A stretch of DNA of 64,000 nucleotides, taken from assembly GCF_001427525.1 (NCBI RefSeq), contig NZ_LMGU01000001.1:2079788-2143787 (forward strand), in the 5' to 3' direction. This DNA comes from Microbacterium sp. Root61. GTDB taxonomy: Bacteria; Actinomycetota; Actinomycetes; Actinomycetales; Microbacteriaceae. The notes below the pieces were generated by a model. That model saw nothing but the letters and a program-made list of their open reading frames with translations, was not told where the DNA came from and did not search any database. Positions 43,597-50,606 of this stretch are shown here, piece after piece. A program made the position numbers and the translations under genes. Every line of letters starts with the position of its first letter. The first letter of the stretch is position 1.

Positions 43597-44970
43597 ATGG
43601 AGGCGATCGTCGACGTCGACTACCTGGTCGTCGGAGCGGGTGCGATGGGCATGGCGTTCGTCGACGCGCTCACCGCGGCGGCCGATGTGTCGGTCGCGAT
43701 CGTCGACCGGCGCCACGGAGCGGGCGGACATTGGCTCGATGCGTACGGGTTCGTGCGCCTGCACCAGGCATCCGCGTTCTACGGGGTCGCTTCCACGCTG
43801 CTCGGTGGCGGCCGGGTGCAGGCCGAAGGACCCGAGCGCGGACTGCACGAACGGGCGAGCGCGGCCGAGGTGTGCGAGTACTACGCCCGAGTGCTCGCCC
43901 GGCTGAGCTCGACCGGTCGCGTGACCTTCCATGGTCGCACCGAGTATCTCGGGGATCGCCGCTTCGTGTCGGCGCTGAGCGGCATCCGCGTCCACGCATC
44001 GCGCGCCCGAGTGGTGGACTCGCGATACCTGTCACCCGACATCCCCGCACTCACTCCCCCGCCGTTCGCCGTCGACGACGGCGCGCGCGTCATCCCGGTC
44101 AACGACCTCGTCCGCATCACACACGCGCCCGACCGGTTCGTGATCGTCGGGGCCGGCAAGACGGCTACCGATACCTGCGTGTGGCTGCTGCAGAACGGCG
44201 TGCCGCCGAACGCGATCACCTGGGTGCGCCCACGCGACCCCTGGCTGCTCAACCGCGCGGTCGTGCAGCCCGATCCGGCCGTCTTCCTCGGCATGGCCGC
44301 GGACACCATGGCCGCGGCCGCGGAGGCGAGCAGCGCCGAAGACGCCTTCCTTCGGATGGAGGATGCCGGCATCATGCTGCGGATCGATCGCGACGTCACC
44401 CCGACGATGGCCAAGACGCCCACCCTCGCGACGTGGGAGCTGGATCTCGCCCGCACGGTCGACGACGTCATCCGTCGAGGTCACCTGCGCGCGGTCGCTC
44501 CGGGGCGACTGACCTTCGACGATGGCGACGTGCGCGTCTCCTCCGACACTCTCGTGGTGCACTGCGCGGCCGAGGGCCTGAAGTATCCGGGCCTGCGTCC
44601 GATCTGGGCTCCGGAGGCCATCACTCCGCAGCCCGTGCGGGTGGGCTTTCCCTGCTTCGGCGCCGCGCTCGCAGGCTATGTCGAAGCCACTCGCGATGAC
44701 GACGCCGAGAAGAACCGCGTGTGCCGGCCGTCGCCGTACGCGAACACGCCGGCGGACTGGGCGGCCATGCAGACGGTCGGCGGTGACGCGTCACTGGCGA
44801 TGTCCGCAGAAGCCGACCTCCGTAACTGGTCGAACGCGACGGCACTAAATCCGGCGCGGATTCCGCCCGACCGCGCCGACGATCCGGCAGTCGTTGCGGC
44901 GATCACGCGCCTGAAGGAGCACATCGGTGCGGGGCGCGCCCGGCTCGCGGAATTCGCCCGCCAGGCGTGA
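43597..44970 (+). CDS. FAD/NAD(P)-binding oxidoreductase
   Basis: A 457-residue flavoprotein. It opens with a dinucleotide fold, YLVVGAGAMGMAFVDAL, and has a second one near 180 (FVIVGAGKTATDTCVWLL), the layout of NAD(P)H-dependent flavin monooxygenases, but no Baeyer-Villiger FxGxxxHxxxW fingerprint. The HGAGGHWLDAYGFVRLHQ segment matches a family often annotated simply as NAD(P)/FAD-dependent. TCTGAT ends 6 nt before ATG 43597. Two fold motifs fit a monooxygenase or dehydrogenase of unknown substrate. Stands alone; the next gene converges after 27 bp. Confidence 0.82.
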   Translation: MEAIVDVDYLVVGAGAMGMAFVDALTAAADVSVAIVDRRHGAGGHWLDAYGFVRLHQASAFYGVASTLLGGGRVQAEGPERGLHERASAAEVCEYYARVLARLSSTGRVTFHGRTEYLGDRRFVSALSGIRVHASRARVVDSRYLSPDIPALTPPPFAVDDGARVIPVNDLVRITHAPDRFVIVGAGKTATDTCVWLLQNGVPPNAITWVRPRDPWLLNRAVVQPDPAVFLGMAADTMAAAAEASSAEDAFLRMEDAGIMLRIDRDVTPTMAKTPTLATWELDLARTVDDVIRRGHLRAVAPGRLTFDDGDVRVSSDTLVVHCAAEGLKYPGLRPIWAPEAITPQPVRVGFPCFGAALAGYVEATRDDDAEKNRVCRPSPYANTPADWAAMQTVGGDASLAMSAEADLRNWSNATALNPARIPPDRADDPAVVAAITRLKEHIGAGRARLAEFARQA

Positions 44971-44997
44971 ACAGCGCACCGCGCGGTCCCGTGCGCG

Positions 44998-45402
44998 TCA
45001 GCGCGGAAGGAGCTCGCCGACGAGCACCCCGACGCGGCGACGGATCTCATCGCGGATGGGACGGACGGCCTCGATGCCCTGGCCGGCCGGGTCATCCAGC
45101 TCCCAGTCCTCGTAGCGCTTCCCGGGGAAGATCGGGCACGCGTCGCCGCAGCCCATCGTGATCACGACATCCGATTCGCGGACAGCGTCGACGGTGAGGA
45201 TCTGGGGCGTGTACGAGGCGATGTCGAGGCCTTCCTCCGCCATCGCGGCGACTGCCACCGGGTTGATCTGGTTCTTCGGCTCCGAGCCTGCGGAGAGGAC
45301 CTCGATCTGCCCGCCGCCGAGTTCGCGGAGGTAGCCGGCGGCCATCTGGGAGCGCCCTGCGTTGTGGACGCACACGAACAGGACGGTGGGCTTGTCAGTC
45401 AT
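44998..45402 (-). CDS. arsC: Arsenate reductase, low-molecular-weight phosphatase type
   Basis: A 134-residue thioredoxin- or mycothiol-linked ArsC. The phosphatase loop is C11-VHNAG-R17-S, and Cys85 and Cys89 (GCGDACPIFPG) are positioned for the disulfide cascade that reduces As(V) to As(III). Its promoter region holds a perfect 16-bp palindrome. It is last of the minus-strand arsenic genes, 68 bp after the ArsR-ArsC fusion, and paralogous to that protein's C-terminal domain, giving this island two reductases. Confidence 0.93.
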   Translation of the reverse strand: MTDKPTVLFVCVHNAGRSQMAAGYLRELGGGQIEVLSAGSEPKNQINPVAVAAMAEEGLDIASYTPQILTVDAVRESDVVITMGCGDACPIFPGKRYEDWELDDPAGQGIEAVRPIRDEIRRRVGVLVGELLPR

Positions 45403-45428
45403 GGAAGCTCGCTTTCGTTGCTGAAAGC

Positions 45429-45444
45429 ATAGATCATGATCTAT
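45429..45444 (-). promoter_or_regulatory. ArsR-type operator of arsC, 16-bp perfect palindrome
   Basis: ATAGAT-catg-ATCTAT is a perfect palindrome lying 26 bp upstream of the arsC start. A plausible -10 (TATGCT, minus strand, 45431-45426) overlaps its edge. Same 6-4-6 design and nearly the same arms as the site at 46351-46372. Confidence 0.8.
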
Positions 45445-45470
45445 TTATTTGGTGGCCGGAGGGTGAACGA

Positions 45471-46355
45471 TCAGACGGCGGTCAACTCCGCGAGAAGAGC
45501 CCGCACCCGCGACTCGATGCCATCGCGGATGTCCCGCACCTCGGCGAGCGGCTTGCCGACGGGATCCTCGATATCCCAGTCGAGATACCGCCGCCCCGGG
45601 AACACCGGGCACACGTCACCGCATCCCATCGTGACCACCACGTCCGCGGCACGCACGGCCTCATCGGTGAGCAGCTTGGGGAACTCCCCGCCGAGCGGGA
45701 CGCCGATCTCATCGAGGGCAGTGACGATCGTGGCGCGCACAGCATCGGCGGGCGCGGAGCCGGCGGTGTGCACGAGCACCCGGTCACCGGCGAGCTGGCG
45801 CATGATGCCAGCGGCCAGCTGCGACCGCCCGGCGTTCTGCACGCAGACGAAGAGGACCTCCGGGGTCGCCCGGTGCGCCGATTGCGCCCTCGCCATGGCG
45901 TCCAGCCGAACGGTCGCGAAGGCGGCCACTCGCGACCCGAGATGCGGCGCACCCGACATCGGGTGCAGCATCCCGCGGCTCTCGGCGACGTACCGCTCGA
46001 CGGTTTCACGGCTGAACGAGCCACGGTAGCGCTCGGCGAGATCATCGACGATGCGCGGCAGGTCCGGCTCGGCATCCGGCACTGTCGCCTCGCCGAGCAG
46101 GGCGTCGACACGCTCGATCTGCCGAGGATCCAGGGAGTACCAGACCCGCCGACCTTCGGGATGGCGGATGACGATCCCCTCGTCGGCGAGGGCCTTCATG
46201 TGGTGGCTGATCGTGGGCTGGCGGAGGTTCAGTGACTCGGCGAGCCGTCCGACGAGCGCGCGGCCGTCTTCGGAGTCACGGATCAGCTGCACGATGCGGG
46301 CGCGCGTCGGATCTCCGAGAACCGTGAGCTCACGGCGACTGTCACTGGCACGCAT
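45471..46355 (-). CDS. ArsR repressor-ArsC arsenate reductase fusion
   Basis: A 294-residue fusion. Residues 1-90 are an ArsR/SmtB winged helix (LVGRLAESLNLRQPTISHHM, wing HPEGRRVWYSL). Residues 95-145 form a helical linker (DLPRIVDDLAERYRGSFSRE) of the kind found ahead of some ArsC domains. Residues 165-294 are LMW-phosphatase ArsC with Cys171-VQNAG-Arg177, Cys245 and Cys249. The repressor part contains no cysteine at all, so arsenite sensing by repressor thiols is impossible; the only cysteines are the reductase ones. An operator overlaps its own start codon. Confidence 0.92.
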   Translation of the reverse strand: MRASDSRRELTVLGDPTRARIVQLIRDSEDGRALVGRLAESLNLRQPTISHHMKALADEGIVIRHPEGRRVWYSLDPRQIERVDALLGEATVPDAEPDLPRIVDDLAERYRGSFSRETVERYVAESRGMLHPMSGAPHLGSRVAAFATVRLDAMARAQSAHRATPEVLFVCVQNAGRSQLAAGIMRQLAGDRVLVHTAGSAPADAVRATIVTALDEIGVPLGGEFPKLLTDEAVRAADVVVTMGCGDVCPVFPGRRYLDWDIEDPVGKPLAEVRDIRDGIESRVRALLAELTAV

Positions 46356-46372
46356 AGACCGCAGTCTATGCG
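46351..46372 (-). promoter_or_regulatory. Operator overlapping the ArsR-ArsC fusion start codon
   Basis: CGCATAGAC-cgca-GTCTATGCG is a perfect 9-bp inverted repeat with 4-nt spacer; its core ATAGAC-N4-GTCTAT matches the arsC site as ATAGAY-N4-RTCTAT. It contains the start codon of the fusion (46355-46353), the stop codon of the gene before it (46368-46366), and a TAGACT hexamer 7 nt before the ATG. Binding would stop internal initiation of the fusion. Confidence 0.8.
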
Positions 46373-46668
46373 CCGGACGGATGCTCCTGGCCGGTGTCGC
46401 CGCGCGCCTGCACCCACGCCCGACGCCCGAGTGCGGTGAGGCGGTAGCGTCCGTCGATCTGAGTGACCCACTCGAGGTTCAGGAGCCGCCAGAGGATCTC
46501 GCCCAGCATGCGCGGTAGTCGCCGGACGTGCGCAGCGGCCAGCCCGGGCCGACGAGCGGTCCACGCGGCGAGGATCTGATCGTCGTCGAGGTCGCCCTCG
46601 GCGCCGAGGATGTCGAGGATCATCACGCGAGGGGCGGTGCTGTGCCTCCGGAGCTGCACGTCGTCCAT
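46366..46668 (-). CDS. Small winged-helix-like protein in the arsenic operon
   Basis: A 100-residue protein with no recognised family. Secondary structure reads as a winged helix: RVMILDILGAEGDLDDDQIL, then MLGEILWRLLNLEWVTQIDG and RYRLTALGRRAW as a wing-like hairpin. It has no cysteine. It begins 4 nt after the acetyltransferase stop and ends 10 nt before the ArsR-ArsC start, inside the palindrome. May be an extra regulator or an accessory factor of the operon; not assignable. Confidence 0.68.
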   Translation of the reverse strand: MDDVQLRRHSTAPRVMILDILGAEGDLDDDQILAAWTARRPGLAAAHVRRLPRMLGEILWRLLNLEWVTQIDGRYRLTALGRRAWVQARGDTGQEHPSGA

Positions 46669-46672
46669 TGCT

Positions 46673-47185
46673 CTAGTCGCGGCCGTTCACCGTGCTGCGG
46701 CGCTCGATCAGGACGGTGTCCCGCCACGAACCGGCGTGCGCGCCGAGAGCCGAGCGGGCGATCCGTTCCCGTGTCCCGATGATCCGGAAGCCGGCGGAGG
46801 TGTGCACGCGGAGGCTGGGGGTGTTCTCCGGAAAGATGCTCGACTGGATGGTCCAGTACCCGGACTCGTCCGCGGCGGTGACGAAGGCGTTCAGCAGCAG
46901 GCGTCCGATTCCCCGACCCCGGGCATCGCGGTGCACGTAGACGGAGTGTTCGATCACGCCGCGGTAGGCCGCTCGGGCGGACACCGGCGACGCGGCCGCC
47001 CATCCCCACAGCTGCCCATCGTCACCGACCGCGACCAGGCGCGGTGATGCGAGCTTGCTCGCGTCGAACACCTCCCAGCTCGGTGCCTCGGTCTCGAACG
47101 TCGCCTCGCCGTCTTCGATGCCGTGCCGGTAGATCTCCTCGACACCTGCCCAATCGGAAGCCGTCATGCTGCGGATCTCTGTCAC
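46673..47185 (-). CDS. ArsN/Pat-like GNAT N-acetyltransferase
   Basis: A 170-residue GNAT of the phosphinothricin-acetyltransferase branch: TASDWAGVEEIYRHGIEDG at the front, EHSVYVHRDARGRGIGRLLL as the acetyl-CoA-binding V/R-x-x-G-x-G/A loop, and GFRIIGTRERIARS near the end. Members in arsenic operons (ArsN) acetylate arsinothricin or similar organoarsenicals. GTG 47185 overlaps the flavoprotein stop by 4 nt and has GGAGGAGG at 9 nt; ATG 47167 is an alternative. ArsN function here is inferred from context. Confidence 0.83.
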   Translation of the reverse strand: MTEIRSMTASDWAGVEEIYRHGIEDGEATFETEAPSWEVFDASKLASPRLVAVGDDGQLWGWAAASPVSARAAYRGVIEHSVYVHRDARGRGIGRLLLNAFVTAADESGYWTIQSSIFPENTPSLRVHTSAGFRIIGTRERIARSALGAHAGSWRDTVLIERRSTVNGRD

Positions 47186-48501
47186 GAGCAGCATCCTCCT
47201 CCACCGGTTCCGAGGTCGGTCGAGCACACTCCGGTCGCGGGCAGGACGAGCTCGACGTGCGATGCCGACGCCACATCACCGGCCAGCCATGCCGCCACCG
47301 AGCGCACCTGTTCGTAACCGGTTGCGAGAAGGAACGTCGGGGCGCGACCGTACGACTTCATCCCGACGATGAAGAAGTCCTTCTCCGGGTGGGTGAGCTC
47401 GCGGAACCCGTGCGGCTCGACCGTTCCGCAGGAGTGCACGTTCGGATCGATGAGCGGCGCGAGTCGCTTGGGGGCCTCGACGATGTCGTCGAGTTCGAGG
47501 CGGATCTCACGCAGCATGTCCAGATCGGGGCGGAAGCCGGTCGCGTTCACGACCACGTCCGTGGCATGGACGACCACCTCGCCACGACGATGACCGACCA
47601 GCTCTACGGCATCGTCGGCGCGGCGGCCGCGGATGATCTCGAACCCGTCCACGACGGTGATGAGCCCGGCAGCGACGGCCTGATCGACTCGGCTGCCGAG
47701 GCGGGCGCGATCGGCGAGCTCGTCGTCGGCGGAGGAGGACACCCGTACCGCCTGCGCGTTGCGGATGAGCCAGGTCACCGTCGTGCCCGGCTCCTGACGT
47801 GCGAGCTCCACGAGACCGAGCAGGGTGTTCGCGGCCGAGTGTCCCGCCCCGACCACGGTCGTGTGGCGCCCCGCGAACAGCGCGCGATCCCTCCCCCGTA
47901 CGTCCGGGAGCGCAGGAGCGACCCGGTCGGCGATGTCGGTCATGCCGAGCAGCTCCAGTCCGCCCGAGGCGAGCGAGTTCGGCGATCGGTAGGTGCCGGA
48001 GGCGTCGATCACCGCACGGGCCGCCACCTCTTCGACGTCCCCGTCGGTGGTGCGGATGCGCACAGCGAACGCGGCCGCGAACCTGGCCCGGGTGCGGGTG
48101 CGGTCCATGCCTTCGCGGGTCACGCCGAGGACCTCGACGCCGGTGCGCAACCGGGTTGAGATCGGCTCGAGGTCGGCGAGTGGCGCGACGTACTTCTCCA
48201 CCAGCTCCGTGCCCGTCGGTGCGCGCTCCGGATCCGGCAGCTGCCACCCATGCTGCTCCAGGAGCCGGCTCGCCGCGGGATCCACGAGGTGCTTCCACGG
48301 CGAGAAGAGGCGCGTGTGGCCCCACTGGCGGACGCTGGCCGCCGCGGAGTCGCCCACTTCGAAAATGACGAAGTCGATGCCGCGTTCGACCAGATGAGCA
48401 GCGGCGGCCAGGCCGACCGGACCGGCACCGATGATCGCGACCGGCAGTTTCGTCGAACGATCGTTCGTCGCAACGTGGGGAGTCAGATCTAGCAGGGTCA
48501 C
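47182..48501 (-). CDS. Flavin monooxygenase-like protein with arsenic-island context and Cys-rich tail
   Basis: A 439-residue FAD/NAD(P)H oxidoreductase of the flavin-containing monooxygenase type: LPVAIIGAGPVGLAAAAHL near residue 20 and HTTVVGAGHSAANTLLGL near 220, both dinucleotide folds, and VVVNATGFRPDL before the end. The C-terminus carries Cys426, Cys437 and Cys438 (GVCSTDLGTGGGGCCS), an arrangement that could hold As(III). GTG 48501 follows GGAGG at 5 nt; the longer frame crosses two palindromes and is rejected. ArsO-type flavoproteins are known in arsenic operons; the substrate here is unproven. First gene of the five-gene minus-strand unit. Confidence 0.85.
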   Translation of the reverse strand: MTLLDLTPHVATNDRSTKLPVAIIGAGPVGLAAAAHLVERGIDFVIFEVGDSAAASVRQWGHTRLFSPWKHLVDPAASRLLEQHGWQLPDPERAPTGTELVEKYVAPLADLEPISTRLRTGVEVLGVTREGMDRTRTRARFAAAFAVRIRTTDGDVEEVAARAVIDASGTYRSPNSLASGGLELLGMTDIADRVAPALPDVRGRDRALFAGRHTTVVGAGHSAANTLLGLVELARQEPGTTVTWLIRNAQAVRVSSSADDELADRARLGSRVDQAVAAGLITVVDGFEIIRGRRADDAVELVGHRRGEVVVHATDVVVNATGFRPDLDMLREIRLELDDIVEAPKRLAPLIDPNVHSCGTVEPHGFRELTHPEKDFFIVGMKSYGRAPTFLLATGYEQVRSVAAWLAGDVASASHVELVLPATGVCSTDLGTGGGGCCS

Positions 48502-48518
48502 AACAGCCTCCAATGGAT

Positions 48519-48582
48519 ATCGATGAACATCGATGCTCAATTGTGCAGCCATCTATTGATACCTGTCAATATCGACTATGAT
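48519..48582. promoter_or_regulatory. Divergent arsR/flavoprotein promoter region with two palindromes
   Basis: Minus strand: TTGACA (48569-48564), 18 nt, CACAAT (48545-48540), which puts the flavoprotein start site near 48533. Plus strand: TATGAT (48577-48582) ends 6 nt before the arsR ATG. Palindrome TATTGA-N6-TCAATA (48554-48571) covers the minus -35 and the plus -35 zone; palindrome ATCGAT-gaac-ATCGAT (48519-48534) covers the predicted flavoprotein start site. Both differ from the ATAGAY sites, so a second repressor, ArsR, is the likely reader. Confidence 0.7.
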
Positions 48583-48588
48583 CGATGC

Positions 48589-48939
48589 ATGACCACGATG
48601 CTCGAGGTGACCGACGTCACTGCCGGTTCCTGCTGCGCGTCGCTCGTGCGCGAGCCGCTCACCGCGGCCGAAGCCGACCAACTCGCGACGACCCTGAAGG
48701 CCCTCGCCGACCCGGCACGCCTGCGCCTGCTGTCGATCGTGGCGGCCTCGGAGGGTGCAGAAGCGTGTGTCTGCGATCTGATCGAACCGGTCGGACTCAG
48801 TCAGCCGACGGTCTCGCACCACCTGAAGGTGCTCACCACGGCAGGATTCCTCGAGCGCAGCAAGCGCGGCACGTGGGCGTACTACAAGCTCGTCCCCGGC
48901 GCGCTCGACCGAATCTCGCAGCTCCTCGTCGCCTCGTGA
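48589..48939 (+). CDS. arsR: ArsR-family arsenite-responsive repressor
   Basis: A 116-residue ArsR. Helix-turn-helix at about 65-90 (VGLSQPTVSHHLKVLTTAGF). Four cysteines occur: Cys15-Cys16 at the N-terminus and Cys60, Cys62 in ACVCDLIEP. Corynebacterium ArsR binds As(III) through Cys15, Cys16 and Cys55, so the CC pair is at the same positions. Leaderless start: TATGAT ends 6 nt before ATG 48589. It is translationally coupled to the aquaporin gene (GTGA overlap). Should sense arsenite and derepress the divergent units. Confidence 0.94.
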   Translation: MTTMLEVTDVTAGSCCASLVREPLTAAEADQLATTLKALADPARLRLLSIVAASEGAEACVCDLIEPVGLSQPTVSHHLKVLTTAGFLERSKRGTWAYYKLVPGALDRISQLLVAS

Positions 48940-49619
48940 GCCCGGCGAACGCCCGCGCCCTCGCCGGCGAATTCCTCGGCAGCGCGCTGCTGGCCGCGGT
49001 CGTGGTCGGCTCCGGAATCGCCGCACAGCGGCTTTCGCCCGGCGATGTCGGACTGCAGCTCTTCGAGAACGCCTTCGCCACCGCGCTCGGCCTCGCCGTG
49101 CTGATCCTGGTCTTCCAGACCGTGTCCGGCGCGCACTTCAATCCAGTGGTCTCCCTCGTCGATGCGCTGCTTCACCGCAAGAGCGCGGGCATCACAGCGG
49201 CGTACGTTCCGACTCAGATCCTCGGATGCATCGGGGGCGCCGTCCTCGCGAACCTCATGTTCGCCGAACCGGCGATCGCCTGGAGCACCACGGAACGGGC
49301 CGACTGGCCTCACCTGCTGGCAGAGGTCGTCGCCACCGCCGGGCTGGTGCTGGTGATCTTCGCCCTCGTTCGGACCGGTCGCGCCCATCTCGCCGCACCC
49401 GCCGTCGGCGCCTACATCGGTGCCGCGTACTTCTTCACCTCATCGACCAGCTTCGCCAACCCGGCGATCACCATCGGCCGAGCGTTCAGCGACACCTTCG
49501 CCGGCATCGCTCCGGCATCCGTCCTGCCCTTCATCGGCGCGCAACTGGTGGGCGGCGTGATCGGATGGATGCTGGTCCGATCCTTGTTTCCCGTCGCACA
49601 GGATCCTGCCGCCGCCTGA
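48936..49619 (+). CDS. MIP/aquaporin-family channel of AqpS type (arsenite exit)
   Basis: A 227-residue major intrinsic protein with six membrane segments and two pore loops, HFNPV (Asn69-Pro70-Val71) and SFANPA (Asn175-Pro176-Ala177); the first has Val instead of Ala. GTG start overlapping the arsR stop. In Sinorhizobium meliloti, AqpS encoded next to arsR and arsC lets As(III) made by ArsC leak out and replaces a pump; the same neighbours are here and no ArsB or Acr3 is seen. That role is inferred. Confidence 0.9.
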   Translation: MSPANARALAGEFLGSALLAAVVVGSGIAAQRLSPGDVGLQLFENAFATALGLAVLILVFQTVSGAHFNPVVSLVDALLHRKSAGITAAYVPTQILGCIGGAVLANLMFAEPAIAWSTTERADWPHLLAEVVATAGLVLVIFALVRTGRAHLAAPAVGAYIGAAYFFTSSTSFANPAITIGRAFSDTFAGIAPASVLPFIGAQLVGGVIGWMLVRSLFPVAQDPAAA

Positions 49620-49622
49620 CAC

Positions 49623-49661
49623 GGCCGCCGCCATCCCCGGGGCGATCGCGCAGAGGCGGCC
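49623..49661. terminator. Inverted repeat between aquaporin and LysR genes
   Basis: GGCCGCC (49623-49629) and GGCGGCC (49655-49661) are perfect arms around a 25-nt loop that itself contains CCCCGGGG. It lies between convergent stops at 49619 and 49678. Moderate terminator candidate. Confidence 0.4.
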
Positions 49662-49677
49662 CGGTCGTCTCAGGCTC

Positions 49678-50523
49678 TCACTTCGCCGCCCGACGGATGA
49701 TCGCCGCGACGAGGGCTTCGACCGGCCCGCCTGCCGATCGCGGGTTCGTCAGCAGCGTGAAGTCGATCTCGCCGAGCTGCGGCAGCCCGAGAGTAGGACT
49801 GGCCGGCACCAGATCGGCGGGCACCATCGCCTGCGGCAGCACGGCGATGCCGATCCCGGCGCGGACCGCGGCGAGCGCACCGTTGACATCGCGGACATTG
49901 CAGGTGATGCGCCAATTGCGCCCGACCGACTCGAGCGTCTGGATGGCAGCCGCGCGGGAGTGGCTCGGCGCAGGATACGCGATCAGCGGCACAGGCGCGT
50001 CGAGATCGACGCGGGTGTCTTCGTGCGACACCCAGATGTGCCGATCGCGTCGCACGAGATGACCCGTGGGCAGCCCCGGCTCCTGCTTGACGTAAACGAG
50101 GTCGAACTGCCCGGCCTGGAGCCGCTTCACCAGCGCGGCGCTCTGCCCGACGGTGAGCGAGAGATCGATCTGAGGGTGGACGCGCCGGAACTCCCGAAGG
50201 ATCTGCGGCAGCTCCGTGAGCGCGAGGTCATCGGCCGAGCCGAATCGCACTCGGCCCCGCATCGCCGAGGTGTCGAAGTAGGCGGCCGCCGCGTCATGCG
50301 CCGCGAGGATCTCGCGCGCAAACCCGAGCATGGCCTCTCCGTTGTCGGTCAGTTCCACCGTCCGCGAGTCCCTCGCGACGAGAGCCCGTCGGGCCGCGGC
50401 CTCGAGGCGCCTGATCTGCTGGCTGACCGTCGGCTGGCTGATCTGCAGCTGCGCTGCCGCCCGTGTGAAGCTCCGCGTCTCGGCCAATGCCACGAATGTG
50501 CGCAGCAGCACGGGGTCGAACAT
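49678..50523 (-). CDS. LysR-family regulator
   Basis: A 281-residue LTTR. The N-terminal winged helix is at 1-60 (FVALAETRSFTRAAAQLQIS then QPTVSQQIRRLE), followed by an effector domain from about 90 (RVRFGSADDLAL). ATG 50523 has GGAG 5 nt upstream. It diverges from an MFS gene, with an LTTR box between them, so it probably activates or represses that transporter. Inducer unknown. Confidence 0.92.
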   Translation of the reverse strand: MFDPVLLRTFVALAETRSFTRAAAQLQISQPTVSQQIRRLEAAARRALVARDSRTVELTDNGEAMLGFAREILAAHDAAAAYFDTSAMRGRVRFGSADDLALTELPQILREFRRVHPQIDLSLTVGQSAALVKRLQAGQFDLVYVKQEPGLPTGHLVRRDRHIWVSHEDTRVDLDAPVPLIAYPAPSHSRAAAIQTLESVGRNWRITCNVRDVNGALAAVRAGIGIAVLPQAMVPADLVPASPTLGLPQLGEIDFTLLTNPRSAGGPVEALVAAIIRRAAK

Positions 50524-50532
50524 CTCGACTCC

Positions 50533-50547
50533 ATTCGACAATCGAAT
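50533..50547. promoter_or_regulatory. LysR-type T-N11-A box
   Basis: ATTCG-acaat-CGAAT is a perfect 5-bp inverted repeat containing the canonical T-N11-A. It begins 10 bp upstream of the LysR start and 60 bp from the MFS start, the usual autoregulatory position. Confidence 0.65.
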
Positions 50548-50606
50548 AAGTGGTTTGCCAATCATGCCACGAGCGAATGACGAGCATCCGGCGACCCTAG
50601 CCTGAA

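Noticed and set aside
44971..44997. GCGCAC/GTGCGC repeat between the flavoprotein and arsC
   Set aside because: Six-base arms in a stretch of alternating GC occur easily by chance; too weak to call a terminator.
47182..48552. ATG 48552 as flavoprotein start
   Set aside because: It would place two palindromes and a good -10 inside the coding region and lacks a ribosome binding site; GTG 48501 has GGAGG.
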